A stretch of 21,353 nucleotides of DNA from DATBLZ01 sp036555065 (GTDB lineage: Bacteria > Pseudomonadota > Gammaproteobacteria > Steroidobacterales > Rariloculaceae). Below are positions 1 through 7,550 of this stretch, in pieces. The stretch is from NCBI GenBank assembly GCA_036555065.1, contig DATBLZ010000010.1, positions 1 to 21,353 of the forward strand. Direction: 5' to 3'. The position numbers and the translations under genes were made by a program. The notes beneath the pieces were generated by a model that was not told the DNA's origin, made no database searches, and saw nothing but the letters and a program-made list of their open reading frames with translations. Each line of letters starts with the position of its first letter. The first letter of the stretch is position 1.

Positions 1-1127
1 CCGACGCCGCCAAACGTCGCGTTCAGCCACATACCGATCATCGGCATCAGGCCCGTCATCGGATTCAAGCTGTCGTGCATCGCGCCGACGGAGCCGTTGC
101 TCGTCGAGGTCGTGAGCACGGCCCAGAGCGGCCCCGTCGTCGAGCCGACGCGAAGCTCCTTGCCTTCAAGGTTGCCGACGTCCTGCTCGATCGGCAGCTC
201 CGCGAACGCCTCGGTCGGCGCCATCTCGAAACTGACCGCGCCGGTGATCTTCGCGAGCAGCAGCACGAGCATAACGCCGAACACGACCGCTGCATGACGC
301 ACGCGGCCGACGATCCGCCCGAACATCCAGACGGACGCCATCGGGATCAAGATGATGCAGATCATCGACAGCGCGTTCGTCCAGAACGTCGGGTTCTCGA
401 GCGGATGCGTGCTATTGGGTCCGAAAAAGCCGCCGCCGTTCGTACCGAGCTGCTTGATCGTGAGAAACGCCGCGACCGGGCCGCGCGCTATGATTTGCTC
501 GACACCCTCCAACGTCGTCGCGGCCGCGGCGCCTTGCAGCGTCATCGGCATGCCGCCGAGCACCATCAGCGTCGCGACGACGAGCGCGATTGGCAGCAGC
601 ACGAGGAACGTCGCGCGCTGCACGTCGACGAAGAAGTTGCCCATGCTCTTGCGCCCCGCGAGGCCGCGTGCGAGCGCCGCCAATGCCGCGATGCCCGTCG
701 CCGCCGAGACGAACTGCAACCACATCAGGCCGCAGAGCTGCGACAGATAGCTCATCGCGACTTCGCCGGAGTAGTGCTGGAGATTCGTGTTCGACGTGAA
801 CGAGGCCGCCGTATTGAATATCAAGCTGCCTTCGATCGCTTCCTTGCCGTCGGGATTGAGGGGCAGATATTGCTGGAGCGCCATGAACCCGAAGCTCACG
901 GTGAACATCACGACGTTGAACGCGAGCATGGCGATCGTGTACTGCTTCCAGTCCTGCGACTCGCGCGTGAGACGCCCGCCGACGAGCCGAAATGCTCGGT
1001 TCTTCCACCCCGCGATCCCGGTATCGGGGCTGTCGGGGTCCATTGCCCATTTCATGTAGCGGCCCAGCGGCCAGGACAGAAGGGCCGTGCCGCCGACGAT
1101 CAAGAGCACGAACACGATGGCGTTCAT
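1..1127 (-). CDS. kdpA: Potassium-transporting ATPase subunit KdpA (3' end outside window)
   Basis: This is the K+-translocating, channel-like subunit of the inner-membrane KdpFABC P-type ATPase, which scavenges K+ at very low external concentrations. About 375 N-terminal residues of a family usually 560-600 long are visible; the rest lies left of the window. The start MNAIVFVLLIVGG opens with a membrane helix. Family signatures include FNTAASFTSNTNLQHYSGE, the selectivity-filter loop TNGGGFF at residues 229-235 (Gly232 falls at the E. coli filter position), HPLENPTFWTN, and TSTSNGSVGAMHDSLNPMTG near the edge. A GGAG lies about 14 bases before the ATG, inside the end of the preceding micro-ORF, which suggests translational coupling. 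kdpB, kdpC and kdpDE presumably follow outside. The identification is firm. Long plus-strand ORFs over this region are shadows. Confidence 0.96.
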   Translation of the reverse strand, partial: MNAIVFVLLIVGGTALLSWPLGRYMKWAMDPDSPDTGIAGWKNRAFRLVGGRLTRESQDWKQYTIAMLAFNVVMFTVSFGFMALQQYLPLNPDGKEAIEGSLIFNTAASFTSNTNLQHYSGEVAMSYLSQLCGLMWLQFVSAATGIAALAALARGLAGRKSMGNFFVDVQRATFLVLLPIALVVATLMVLGGMPMTLQGAAAATTLEGVEQIIARGPVAAFLTIKQLGTNGGGFFGPNSTHPLENPTFWTNALSMICIILIPMASVWMFGRIVGRVRHAAVVFGVMLVLLLAKITGAVSFEMAPTEAFAELPIEQDVGNLEGKELRVGSTTGPLWAVLTTSTSNGSVGAMHDSLNPMTGLMPMIGMWLNATFGGV

Positions 1128-1137
1128 AGGTGCGTTC

Positions 1138-1230
1138 TCAGCTCCAGTTTTCCCAGCGTTTGACTTCGTGGGTCAACAGGAACAAAACCAGGAAGACTGC
1201 GATCCCGAGGAGCAGGTAAACCCAAGTCAT
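1138..1230 (-). CDS. 30-residue single-helix membrane micro-protein between kdpF and kdpA
   Basis: This short ORF begins MTWVYLLLGIAVFLVLFLL and ends HEVKRWENWS, so it reads as one membrane helix followed by a charged, Trp-rich tail. Its ATG overlaps the kdpF stop as ATGA, a GGAG lies about 8 bases upstream, and kdpA starts 10 bases after its stop, so it is wedged precisely into the kdp operon. It is not the canonical KdpF, because the ORF just upstream carries the KdpF ending. It could be a second KdpF-like stabilising peptide or another small Kdp accessory subunit. Expression is inferred from spacing and hydrophobicity only, and I do not recognise a named family. Confidence 0.7.
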   Translation of the reverse strand: MTWVYLLLGIAVFLVLFLLTHEVKRWENWS

Positions 1231-1319
1231 TCGAATTTCTCCGGCCGCAGCAGCGCCGCGACGAGATAGATCGCGAGCGCAAGTGACAGCAATAAACCGA
1301 TCCATTCCATGGCGCTCAT
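1227..1319 (-). CDS. kdpF: Potassium-transporting ATPase small subunit KdpF
   Basis: This 30-residue protein has one membrane helix and ends AIYLVAALLRPEKFE, the typical KdpF C-terminus (Y-L-x-x-A-L-L-R-P-E-x-F). KdpF is a small hydrophobic peptide that stabilises the KdpABC complex in the inner membrane. The chosen ATG is preceded by GGGGA at suitable spacing; an internal ATG three codons later is less well placed. Its stop overlaps the next ATG by four bases, and kdpA follows within about 100 bases. It is too short for most gene callers. Confidence 0.85.
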   Translation of the reverse strand: MSAMEWIGLLLSLALAIYLVAALLRPEKFE

Positions 1320-1359
1320 GCGCATTTCCCCGCAGAAATCCTTCCGACCGCAAATAGTA

Positions 1360-1378
1360 GCGCTCGGCTCGTGAGCGC
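1360..1378. other. Small inverted repeat between the porin and kdpF
   Basis: GCGCTC and GAGCGC form a 6-bp stem with a 7-base loop in the 87-bp gap between the porin stop codon and kdpF. No T-tract follows on the minus strand, so it is not a convincing intrinsic terminator. It could be a processing or attenuation hairpin that sets porin and kdp expression apart. Confidence 0.3.
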
Positions 1379-1406
1379 CGCGTTAGGAAAAGTACGTACG
1401 TTCTAC

Positions 1407-2078
1407 CTATTCGCCGACTGCGAACGTCTTCTTGATGCCGAAGACCAGAGCGTAATCACCCGTGGTCTCGCCATCGTCCCAATCGCCGACCACGAGATCG
1501 TCGCTCCAAGTTGCTGCGATCGAGATGTCGACGCCGAATTCCTCGAGGCTGAACACGTGACCGACCTCGACGTACTCGGCGCTGCCGCCGAAGAGTAAGT
1601 CGGCATAGTCGCCGCTCCACGAGCCGAGTTTGTAGTACGGGCCCTTCTCGGGACTGAGCGTTGCCGAGGCGAATACGTAATCCTGCGAGTTGCCGAACCC
1701 GTCCCATTGGCCGACAGCGGCGTCGACCGCGAAGATTCCGATACCGATGCCGAGGTTGACTTCCTGATAGGTGTCGTCGAAGTCGTCGGTGTAGAAATAC
1801 CCCGTGTAGCCGACCTTCCATGTGAGGTCGTCGCCGCCGGCGAAACCAAAGTACAAATCCGTCTCGAGGCCCGTGCCGACGTCGGCGCCCCATGTGCCGA
1901 TATAGAAGCCGGCGTCCGTCGAATAATCGAGGCCGCCATAAGCGGACGAATCTTCCTGGAATACGCCGCGGAAAATGTACTCGCTGACCCAACCAATGTT
2001 GCTCGAAGCTTCGGCCATGGCCGAGACGGGGACGATAACCGCGACTGCCGCGGCGACGCTCAGCGTCGTTTTGTTCAT
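1407..2078 (-). CDS. TorF-family putative porin (Gcw_chp / TIGR02001 type)
   Basis: This 223-residue protein has a Sec signal peptide (MNKTTLSVAAAVAVIVPVSA, cleavage probably after AMA). The mature part opens SSNIGWVSEYIFRGVFQ, a hallmark of the proteobacterial Gcw_chp/TorF porin family, followed by alternating aromatic and acidic beta strands such as LETDLYFGFAGG, WKVGYTGYFY and DYALVFGIKKTF. It is predicted to be an outer-membrane beta-barrel; the substrate is unknown. It lies upstream of and codirectional with kdpF, so it may help admit K+ or another osmolyte, but that is contextual inference. The SD AGAGGAG sits just before the ATG inside a strong hairpin (2080-2116). Confidence 0.85.
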   Translation of the reverse strand: MNKTTLSVAAAVAVIVPVSAMAEASSNIGWVSEYIFRGVFQEDSSAYGGLDYSTDAGFYIGTWGADVGTGLETDLYFGFAGGDDLTWKVGYTGYFYTDDFDDTYQEVNLGIGIGIFAVDAAVGQWDGFGNSQDYVFASATLSPEKGPYYKLGSWSGDYADLLFGGSAEYVEVGHVFSLEEFGVDISIAATWSDDLVVGDWDDGETTGDYALVFGIKKTFAVGE

Positions 2079-2079
2079 G

Positions 2080-2116
2080 CTGCATCTCCTCTTTTGCCTG
2101 AGAGGAGTCTATGCAG
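2080..2116 (-). promoter_or_regulatory. SD-sequestering leader hairpin of the porin gene
   Basis: In the mRNA sense, CTGCAT (2116-2111), a three-base bulge and CTCCTCT (2107-2101) pair perfectly with AGAGGAG (2092-2086) and ATGCAG (2085-2080) across an 8-base loop. The stem has 13 bp. It contains the whole SD and ends one base before the start codon, so translation should be low unless the stem is opened by temperature, a small RNA, a protein or RNA processing. Confidence 0.6.
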
Positions 2117-2248
2117 TTCGACGTGAGCGCTGCGTTAGTTAAATGGCGGGCGCTGACGATGTCCGCGTCGCCGGCTTTCGGACGCCCGATTTCTCCCGAT
2201 GCCACCGGGAAGCAGCAAAACGCCAGCGGAGCACTCGGAGCGCGCCTG

Positions 2249-3172
2249 TCACTCCACGCGAATGCTGCCCGAGCCCGTACGCACGTGAACGAGCGATCCG
2301 CCGCCGCGGACGTCGCCGCGCAGCGTGCCGCGCGCGATCGTTCCAGCCATCGTCACGGCGTGGCTCGTTTCTACCGAGCCGGATGAGGTACGCACGTCGA
2401 GCGAGAACGCGGCGTCCGCGGGGACCCGAAGGTGCACGGAGCCCGAGCCCGTTTCGACGTCCCATGGGCCGCCCGGCACGCCGTCGATCGCGATGCGGCC
2501 GCTGCCGGTGCGCGCCCGCGCTGCGCCTTGGACGCCGGTCACGCTCACGTTGCCCGAGCCGGTCGCCACGGCGACGGCGCCGCTCGCCGTTTGCGCGAGG
2601 GTGATCGACCCGCTGCCCGTGCTGCCATTGAACGCTCCCGCAATCCGTTCGGCGTTGATGTCGCCGCTGCCCGTGCTGACCTCGACCGCGCCCTCGATGC
2701 CGGCGAGGATGATCTCGCCCGAGCCCGTGCGCGCATCGACGGAACCGCTGAGCTCCGAGACGCTCTGGTCGCCCGATCCGGTTCGCGATACGACCGACGT
2801 CGCGGCGGGAACGGAGATGTCGTAGGTGATCGATACGTTCCGACGGTCCTCCTCCTCGAGATGGCCGACGCGCACGGTGCTGCCCACGACCTCGATCGGT
2901 GGATCCATCTCGAGGGAACGCGCGAGCGCCTCGGCCTCCGCGGCGCTGCGCCCGGAGCCCGTATGCACGCGGATCGACCCGTGCACGACGACTTGGCCTC
3001 CGGCGCCGCGCGTGATCGTGATCGATCCCGAGCCCGTTGTGACGTCGAGCGCAACGGGCTCCGCGACGGTCACGGTCCGGTCGAACGAGCCGGTTGCCTG
3101 CTGCGCGAGCGCGCACGTGAAGGAGAACGTACTGAGCACGCCCGCCGCCAGAAGACGCAATTCCCATCGCAT
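2249..3172 (-). CDS. DUF4097-family secreted repeat protein
   Basis: This 307-residue protein has an N-terminal signal peptide (hydrophobic LLAAGVLSTFSFTCALA, cleavage near ALAQ). The rest is a string of short beta-strand repeats carrying TGSG, matching the DUF4097 beta-solenoid family (putative adhesin-like, often near regulators of envelope stress). Typical segments are VDARTGSGEIILAGI and VEVSTGSGDINAERI. It is probably periplasmic or surface-located; no enzymatic residues are evident. AGGAGG lies directly upstream of the ATG, confirming the start. It follows the cupin gene on the same strand after about 90 bases. Its function is not established. Confidence 0.85.
   Translation of the reverse strand: MRWELRLLAAGVLSTFSFTCALAQQATGSFDRTVTVAEPVALDVTTGSGSITITRGAGGQVVVHGSIRVHTGSGRSAAEAEALARSLEMDPPIEVVGSTVRVGHLEEEDRRNVSITYDISVPAATSVVSRTGSGDQSVSELSGSVDARTGSGEIILAGIEGAVEVSTGSGDINAERIAGAFNGSTGSGSITLAQTASGAVAVATGSGNVSVTGVQGAARARTGSGRIAIDGVPGGPWDVETGSGSVHLRVPADAAFSLDVRTSSGSVETSHAVTMAGTIARGTLRGDVRGGGSLVHVRTGSGSIRVE
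2252..3037 (-). repeat. In-frame TGSG repeat array encoding a beta-solenoid
   Basis: Ten TGSG motifs and one TSSG variant occur between residue 46 and the C-terminus. The central copies are spaced 18-19 residues (54-57 bases). Each unit reads roughly TGSG-(I/V)-x-(I/V)-x-G-V-x-G-x(4)-(V/A)-x-(T/S). On the plus strand the units appear as recurrent GCCCGAGCCCGT / CCCGTGCTG blocks. Confidence 0.85.
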
Positions 3173-3262
3173 GACAAGCCTCCTCGATCGTTTTGGTTAT
3201 CTGCAAGTACAAGGAGTCTGCGCCGATGGTTACACGGCGACAAGGAATGCGCAGCGACGCCG

Positions 3263-3943
3263 TCAACCCGACGACAGATAGGCCAGCCCGCCCTCCTTTA
3301 TATAGAGCACGCAACCCGGGATTGTCGCGGGCGCGTGCTGCGAACCGACGGGGAAGCGAAGCCACGTGCCGGCGCCGAACCTACCCGTCTCGTCCCTGAG
3401 CTCGCCTTCAAGGACGAAGATCTCGGCGCCCGAGGCGTAGCGTACGCGGCCGGCCGCGGTGCCTGCGGCCCACCGCTCGAGCCGCGCCGAGTCGGCAAAC
3501 CCGGCTTGAGCGTAGAGCGGCTTGACCTCGATGCCGGACGCAGCACCCGGCTGCCACGGAAGCATCGGCGTCGCGAGCGCGACGCACCGGCGATTGCGGC
3601 CGGGAAACTGCCTGAGCTTCACGAACAGCACGCACCCCGGACGCGAGTACGGCGCATGCCTGAACCCTTCGGGGTTCAGCAGGTACGTCCCGGCGGGCCA
3701 GTCGCCGCGCTCGTCGGAAAAGACCCCCTCGAGCACGAAGATCTCCTCGCCGTCGGGGTGATCGTGCGCAGGGAATGTCGAGCCGGGCTCGTAACGAACC
3801 ACGGACGTGACCTGACCCTCTTCGGCGGGGCCGACGAGATGAACTCGCTTGCGGGCCACCGTTCGGCTCGGGCTCGCCGTCCATTCCATGCGCGTCGTGT
3901 CGACGACGACGCGCACCGCCAAGTCGCCGTTTATCGTCGGCAT
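3263..3943 (-). CDS. Double-cupin protein, ChrR-like cupin family
   Basis: This 226-residue protein has two cupin domains. The first (about residues 40-110) keeps a metal-binding set, His60-x-His62, Glu66 and His96, in FPAHDHPDGEEIFVLEG and EGFRHAP. The second (about 155-215) repeats the frame (SGAEIFVLEG, GSQHAP) but has lost the His pair, retaining Glu174 and His203. The layout resembles the ChrR anti-sigma C-terminal cupin and related stand-alone cupins. There is no zinc-binding anti-sigma N-terminus, so it is not a full ChrR, and its substrate is unknown. An AAGGAT just upstream supports the ATG at 3943. It diverges from the DUF6152 gene across about 70 bp. Confidence 0.82.
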   Translation of the reverse strand: MPTINGDLAVRVVVDTTRMEWTASPSRTVARKRVHLVGPAEEGQVTSVVRYEPGSTFPAHDHPDGEEIFVLEGVFSDERGDWPAGTYLLNPEGFRHAPYSRPGCVLFVKLRQFPGRNRRCVALATPMLPWQPGAASGIEVKPLYAQAGFADSARLERWAAGTAAGRVRYASGAEIFVLEGELRDETGRFGAGTWLRFPVGSQHAPATIPGCVLYIKEGGLAYLSSG

Positions 3944-4014
3944 GATCCTTATCCTACCCGCGCGGCCATAGGCGCGAGTAGACTATCGGCATCGAGGCCA
4001 GCCCTGGAGGGCCA

Positions 4015-5106
4015 ATGACAAGACTCACGCGTCTCGCCTTCGTCGCGCCCCTGCTTGCGGTTGCAGGCAGCGCCGAGGTGCAGGCTCACCATTCCTTCGC
4101 CTCGGAGTTCGACATCGCGCTCGAAGGCAAGGTCGATGGGACGGTCACGAAAGTCTGGTGGGCAAATCCGCACATTCGGTACGACATCGACATGAAGATG
4201 CCCGACGGCAGCGTCGAGCAATGGTCGCTGCACCCGCCCGGCAATCTGCCGACGTACCGGCGCGAGAATTGGACGCCCGAGACCATCCAGGCCGGCGACC
4301 ACGTCGTCGCAACCGGCAACTTAGGGCGCGATGGAACGAAGAAGCTCTATGCGACGTGCATCTCACTCGATACGGGCCGGCAGCTCGGCCGGTGCGCGAC
4401 TCCTGCCACGGTGACCGAGGTGACCGCGGACCCGAACATCGACTACACGTACTCGCACAACGACTACGCCGTCGACATTTCCGGATACTGGGACAACCGC
4501 TACAAATTCCGCACGACCGTCGATGACTTCGACCCGAAGCCCATGCCGATGAAACCCGAGACCGCCGCGCTCTATGCGGGCCGTAGGTACGGCGACGATC
4601 ACGTTCTACGTTGTCAGCCGGCGGGCTTACCGCGCATCTTCGGCTCGCCGTATCCGATGGAGATCGTCGATGCGGGCACGCACTACCTCATGGTCTTTCT
4701 CCAGGACAACACGCCGCGGCGCATCTACATGGACGGCCGCGACGCGTTGCCCGATCAGCCGTTGACGTCGATGGGCTTCTCGAAGGGCCATTGGGAGGAT
4801 CGGACGCTCGTCATCGAGACGACGCACCTGGCGCCGGGTTGGCTCGACGGCTCGGGCTACCCGATGACGGGCGGCGACGGCACGCGCATCGTCGAGCGCT
4901 GGAACGTCGCCGAAGACGGGCTCACGCTCGCGCGCACGATGACGATTTACGACGACGCCTACACGGCGCCGCTCGTGCGCACGCGCGGCTCCCAGCGCGG
5001 CGATGCGCGCGAGCTCCTCGAGAGCCCGCCGTGCGACGCGACGTCGTTCTACTACGAGCTTCTCGAGCGCGGCGAGCTCGAAGAGAAGTTGCGCAGCGCC
5101 CTGTAG
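4015..5106 (+). CDS. DUF6152-type periplasmic protein
   Basis: This 363-residue exported protein has a signal peptide ending SAEVQA, followed at once by HHSFASEFD, the diagnostic start of DUF6152 proteins. The N-terminal half (VDGTVTKVWWANPHIRYDID) has the small beta-barrel pattern of that family. The C-terminal half, with GHWEDRTLVIETTHL and ERWNVAEDGLTLARTMTIYDD, is a second beta-rich part often seen in longer members. Biochemical function is unknown. CTGGAGG lies a few bases before the ATG. The next gene begins 25 bases after the stop, so it probably leads the operon 4015-8986. Confidence 0.8.
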   Translation: MTRLTRLAFVAPLLAVAGSAEVQAHHSFASEFDIALEGKVDGTVTKVWWANPHIRYDIDMKMPDGSVEQWSLHPPGNLPTYRRENWTPETIQAGDHVVATGNLGRDGTKKLYATCISLDTGRQLGRCATPATVTEVTADPNIDYTYSHNDYAVDISGYWDNRYKFRTTVDDFDPKPMPMKPETAALYAGRRYGDDHVLRCQPAGLPRIFGSPYPMEIVDAGTHYLMVFLQDNTPRRIYMDGRDALPDQPLTSMGFSKGHWEDRTLVIETTHLAPGWLDGSGYPMTGGDGTRIVERWNVAEDGLTLARTMTIYDDAYTAPLVRTRGSQRGDARELLESPPCDATSFYYELLERGELEEKLRSAL

Positions 5107-5131
5107 TCGGCACAGCGCGATCGGTGGACCC

Positions 5132-6907
5132 ATGCCCCGCAGCACGGTCGGCCTTACGCTGCTCGGAGTTCTCGTCGCCGCACGCGCTGCGACCGCGCAG
5201 ATCGTCGTGCCCGACGACTTCGCGACGATCCAGGCGGCGATCAACGCCGCGGCCCCCGGCGAGACCGTGACCGTTCGCGCCGGCAGCTACACGGAGAGCA
5301 TCACATTGCGGAGCGATATCACGGTGCGTGGCGAGGAAGCTGCGCGCACGTTCTTGCGGCCCGCCGGGACCGGACCGGGACCCACGGTCGCGATCGTCGG
5401 CAAGAGCGACGTCGTGCTCGCCAACTTCACGCTGCTCGATGCGCGCGTCGGGATTCTCGTCGAAAACGCAATGGACGTCGTGGTCGCGAACACGATCTTC
5501 GACGGCGCCGCAACCGCGGCGCTCGACGCCGATGCGATCTCTTCGCTCGATGCCGAGAACAACGTGTTTCGGCGGAACGCCATTGCGATTCGCCGCGGCT
5601 CCATCGAGACCCAGGTGACGAACAACATCTTCGCCGAGAACACCATCACCGTGAGCAACCTGGGGCTCGCGAATCCCGAAGGCAACATCGAGTACAACTG
5701 TTTCTTCCGCAACGCCGATCTGCTGCAGGGCGGCGTCGATCGGGGCCTCGGTACCAACGTCAAGATCGGCGATCCTCTCTTCGCGAGCGCCGTGAACGGC
5801 GACTTTCACTTGCGCGAGGGCTCACCGTGCATCGATGCGGGCACGGGGCTCGATGGCATCGACGCGACGGTTGCCGACCTCGGCGCGTACGGCGGGTCGC
5901 GCGCGGACGTGCGCCCATTTCCCGTTCCCCTTCCCGGAGCAGCGAACGCGAGCGCGACCACTCCCCCGCCGTACGCTATCCGCCTCACGTGGGAAGCGAA
6001 CCTCGGCTACCTCGTTGCCGACTCGGCGAATCCCGGCGGTTATCGCGTCTACTACAGCCTGAACGCTGCGGGCCCGCCGTACGCCGGCACCGACGCGGGC
6101 GCGGGCGCGCAGCCCTCGCCGATCGACGTCGGCAACGTCACAACGTACACGCTCACGGGCCTCATGCCCGTCGCGAGCAACGCCGGCCCGCCGAACCTCC
6201 TGTCCGCGGAACCCAGGAACGGCGCGATCGCGTTGACGTGGTCGGCCGCCCCGGTGGCAACGGCCTATCGCGTGCTCTATGGGCGGGCTTCGGTCAATGA
6301 AAATCAGATCGACGTCGGCAACATCACGACATTTACGGTCACGGGCTTGCAAAACGGCGTGACGTACCGCTTCGCCGTCGCCTCGATCACGACGCCGAAG
6401 TATTTTCTCGCCGTGACCGTGCGCGACAACACCCAAAACCGCAACGAGAGCGCGTTCTCGCCCGAGCAATCGCTCACGCTCGGCCCCGTGAGCGTGAGCG
6501 CAGCTTCGAACGAGCTCGTCGGGATTCCCGAGGTTACGGCGCCCGTGCCCGATCTGCCCGACGAAGGCTGCTTCATCGCGACTGCGGCATACTCGGGCGA
6601 ATCGGCGCCCGCGGTGCTCGTGCTGCGCGATTTCCGCGATCGGTATCTCAAGACTCATGCGCTTGGCCTTGCGTTCGTGCACGCTTACTACGCGCTGAGC
6701 CCGCCGCTCGCACGTTACCTCGATGCACATCCGCGCTTGAAGCCTGCGGTTCGCGCCGCGCTCACGCCGCTCGTCGCCGTTGCCCTCTTCATGCTCAGGT
6801 CCGCGTGGTCGGCCAAGCTCGCAGTCGCGGTGCTGCTTTGCGCGCTCTGCGCTGCCGCCTTTATGCGCCCGCGGCGCACGTCACGAAATGCGGTGATCCA
6901 TGCATGA
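5132..6907 (+). CDS. Beta-helix/Fn3 surface protein with CFI-box C-terminal domain
   Basis: This is a 591-residue protein. In order: a signal peptide ending ATAQ; a right-handed parallel beta-helix beginning VPDDFATIQAAINAA (about residues 25-270, pectate-lyase-like fold); two Fn3-like repeats with VGNVTTYTLTGL and VGNITTFTVTGL (about 285-455); and a C-terminal CFI-box region, GCFIATAAYSG with Cys480, LRDFRDRYL, YYALSPP and ALTPLVAVALF, ending in a hydrophobic helix and basic residues. CFI-box tails occur on exported proteins and may act in sorting or anchoring. The ATG at 5132 gives a proper signal peptide and follows GGTGGA; the frame stays open upstream but overlaps the preceding gene. No catalytic residues could be assigned. 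The last 8 bases overlap the next gene. Confidence 0.82.
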   Translation: MPRSTVGLTLLGVLVAARAATAQIVVPDDFATIQAAINAAAPGETVTVRAGSYTESITLRSDITVRGEEAARTFLRPAGTGPGPTVAIVGKSDVVLANFTLLDARVGILVENAMDVVVANTIFDGAATAALDADAISSLDAENNVFRRNAIAIRRGSIETQVTNNIFAENTITVSNLGLANPEGNIEYNCFFRNADLLQGGVDRGLGTNVKIGDPLFASAVNGDFHLREGSPCIDAGTGLDGIDATVADLGAYGGSRADVRPFPVPLPGAANASATTPPPYAIRLTWEANLGYLVADSANPGGYRVYYSLNAAGPPYAGTDAGAGAQPSPIDVGNVTTYTLTGLMPVASNAGPPNLLSAEPRNGAIALTWSAAPVATAYRVLYGRASVNENQIDVGNITTFTVTGLQNGVTYRFAVASITTPKYFLAVTVRDNTQNRNESAFSPEQSLTLGPVSVSAASNELVGIPEVTAPVPDLPDEGCFIATAAYSGESAPAVLVLRDFRDRYLKTHALGLAFVHAYYALSPPLARYLDAHPRLKPAVRAALTPLVAVALFMLRSAWSAKLAVAVLLCALCAAAFMRPRRTSRNAVIHA

Positions 6908-7550
6908 GCAGCGGCCGACGCTGCGCGCGGCCGTTGCCGCAGCGCTCTTGCTGCCACCGCTCGCAAACGCAGCGGACGATCCGGACATCGGCGCCGGACG
7001 CTGGATGGTCGAGCTCAAAGCCGGCCACATCCGGCCGGCGCTCGAGGAATATGAACAGTTCTATGGCGACGACGACACGGGATACTACGGCGTCGCATTC
7101 GGCTACCGATTCTCGCCTTGGCTCGAAATCGACGCCGAAACGCAATACCTGCACGACAACGGCAGGGGTCGGTTGCCTTCGACGGGCGGACCCGGCGCGC
7201 CCGTCGAGTACACGCTCTGGCCCGCCCACGTGTTCGCGAAGTTTCGCCTCGAGCGCAACTCGAACCAGCTCTTCGTGCCGTACGCCGGCATCGGTATCGC
7301 CCGCGCGTACTACAAGCAGGACATCGAGCTCCAAGGCGAGCGCGACGGCACGACCGGCAGCGGGCTGAGCGTCCGCGTGGGCGTCGAGATCTCGATGAAT
7401 CGCGTCGATCCGCCGGCCGACGACACGGGCGCGCTGAAGAGAACCTATCTCTTCATCGAAGCGCAGGATTTCGAGGCGACGGTCGACGACGTCGATCTCG
7501 GCGGCGAGGGGCTCCTCATCGGCTTCCGTTTCGAGCTTGGCAACCGATGA
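6900..7550 (+). CDS. Outer-membrane beta-barrel protein
   Basis: This 216-residue protein has a signal peptide (LRAAVAAALLLPPLANA, cleaved before ADDPD) and an OmpA/OmpW-like eight-stranded pattern: WMVELKAGHIRP, YYGVAFGYRFSPWLEID, VFAKFRLERN, FVPYAGIGIARAYY and a final GLLIGFRFELGNR. It resembles small myxobacterial/proteobacterial outer-membrane barrel families, but I cannot assign it to one with certainty. It overlaps the CFI-box gene by 8 bases and the mgtE start by ATGA, so all three should be translated from one message. A role in presenting the CFI-box protein at the surface is possible but is only inferred. Confidence 0.75.
   Translation: MHEQRPTLRAAVAAALLLPPLANAADDPDIGAGRWMVELKAGHIRPALEEYEQFYGDDDTGYYGVAFGYRFSPWLEIDAETQYLHDNGRGRLPSTGGPGAPVEYTLWPAHVFAKFRLERNSNQLFVPYAGIGIARAYYKQDIELQGERDGTTGSGLSVRVGVEISMNRVDPPADDTGALKRTYLFIEAQDFEATVDDVDLGGEGLLIGFRFELGNR

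Noticed and set aside
75..1163. Long plus-strand ORF of 362 codons
   Set aside because: It is antisense to clear kdpA/kdpF coding sequence and its translation is low-complexity Arg/His/Glu-rich, typical of a shadow frame in GC-rich DNA.
1394..1401. ACGTACGT palindrome near the porin stop
   Set aside because: It is short, lies at the end of the porin operon and has no matching second site or promoter context.
2432..4018. 528-codon plus-strand ORF across DUF4097 and the cupin gene
   Set aside because: It spans two well-supported minus-strand genes and their intergenic gap; its composition is that of a shadow.
7118..7546. In-frame N-terminal extension of MgtE
   Set aside because: It overlaps the barrel gene completely and is Arg-rich; the family start fits the ATG at 7547 with an ATGA overlap.
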